Positions 63,897-64,000 of a stretch of 64,000 nt of DNA are shown here, in pieces. Position 1 is the stretch's first letter; every line of letters begins with the position of its first letter. This DNA is from Fistularia commersonii. Taxonomy: Eukaryota > Chordata > Actinopteri > Syngnathiformes > Fistulariidae. The stretch spans positions 1,574,001-1,638,000 of the forward strand of contig JBBMNZ010000036.1 of the NCBI GenBank assembly GCA_037954325.1. The letters are read 5' to 3'. The notes below the pieces were generated by a model that saw only the letters and a program-made list of their open reading frames with translations, was not told where the DNA came from and searched no databases. Made by a program: the position numbers and the translations under genes.

Positions 63897-64000
63897 GTTT
63901 GTTCTTCAGATACACGACGACACGACGAAATAAATCAAAAAAAAATTTAAAAACTGTTAACGGGCCGAACAGGAAAAACAAGTGGCAAGTTAAGGAGGCA

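Overview
The window is teleost fish nuclear DNA. The genes are split by GT-AG introns, CpG-rich first exons sit in AT-rich DNA, long GT/CA and GATA microsatellites are common, and the mobile-element relics are of fish types (RTE and L2-like LINEs, Tc1, hAT, and a finTRIM-type TRIM fragment). I see no prokaryotic or viral gene, operon or CRISPR array. I rebuilt the exons by eye from reading frame, splice sites and remembered family sequences; no alignment or search was run.

Left half: arid1b (+, 22 coding exons, 5247-25946) encodes the ARID-bearing DNA-binding subunit of the BAF (SWI/SNF) chromatin remodeller. tmem242 (-, four exons, 27666-32647) encodes a small mitochondrial inner-membrane protein linked to ATP synthase rotor assembly. 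zdhhc14 (+, nine exons, 33777-46057) encodes a DHHC protein S-palmitoyltransferase. The order and strands match human ARID1B-TMEM242-ZDHHC14, which is the main reason for calling the first gene arid1b rather than arid1a.

Right half: after about 7 kb of LINE-rich intergenic DNA (an L2-like fragment and a nearly complete but disabled RTE element) comes an inverted duplication. One intact rrm2 gene (ribonucleotide reductase small subunit) lies on the + strand at 53359-56288. A second intact copy lies on the - strand at 61394-63896. The gene for a two-CRD galectin, best matched to galectin-8 (lgals8, -, 56917-60555), fills the space between. The two rrm2 copies are about 99% identical through exons 4-7, introns included, but only about 88% identical in exon 10. 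This points to recent gene conversion between the inverted arms.

Other signals: a U12-type AT-AC intron in zdhhc14; a GC-AG intron in tmem242; an apparently lost splice acceptor in arid1b with an in-frame substitute 18 bases downstream; two exons whose acceptors directly follow long GT repeats; and an E2F palindrome plus a duplicated CCAAT module upstream of the left rrm2. The genes share no pathway. Their proximity reflects ancestral synteny on the left and a local duplication on the right.
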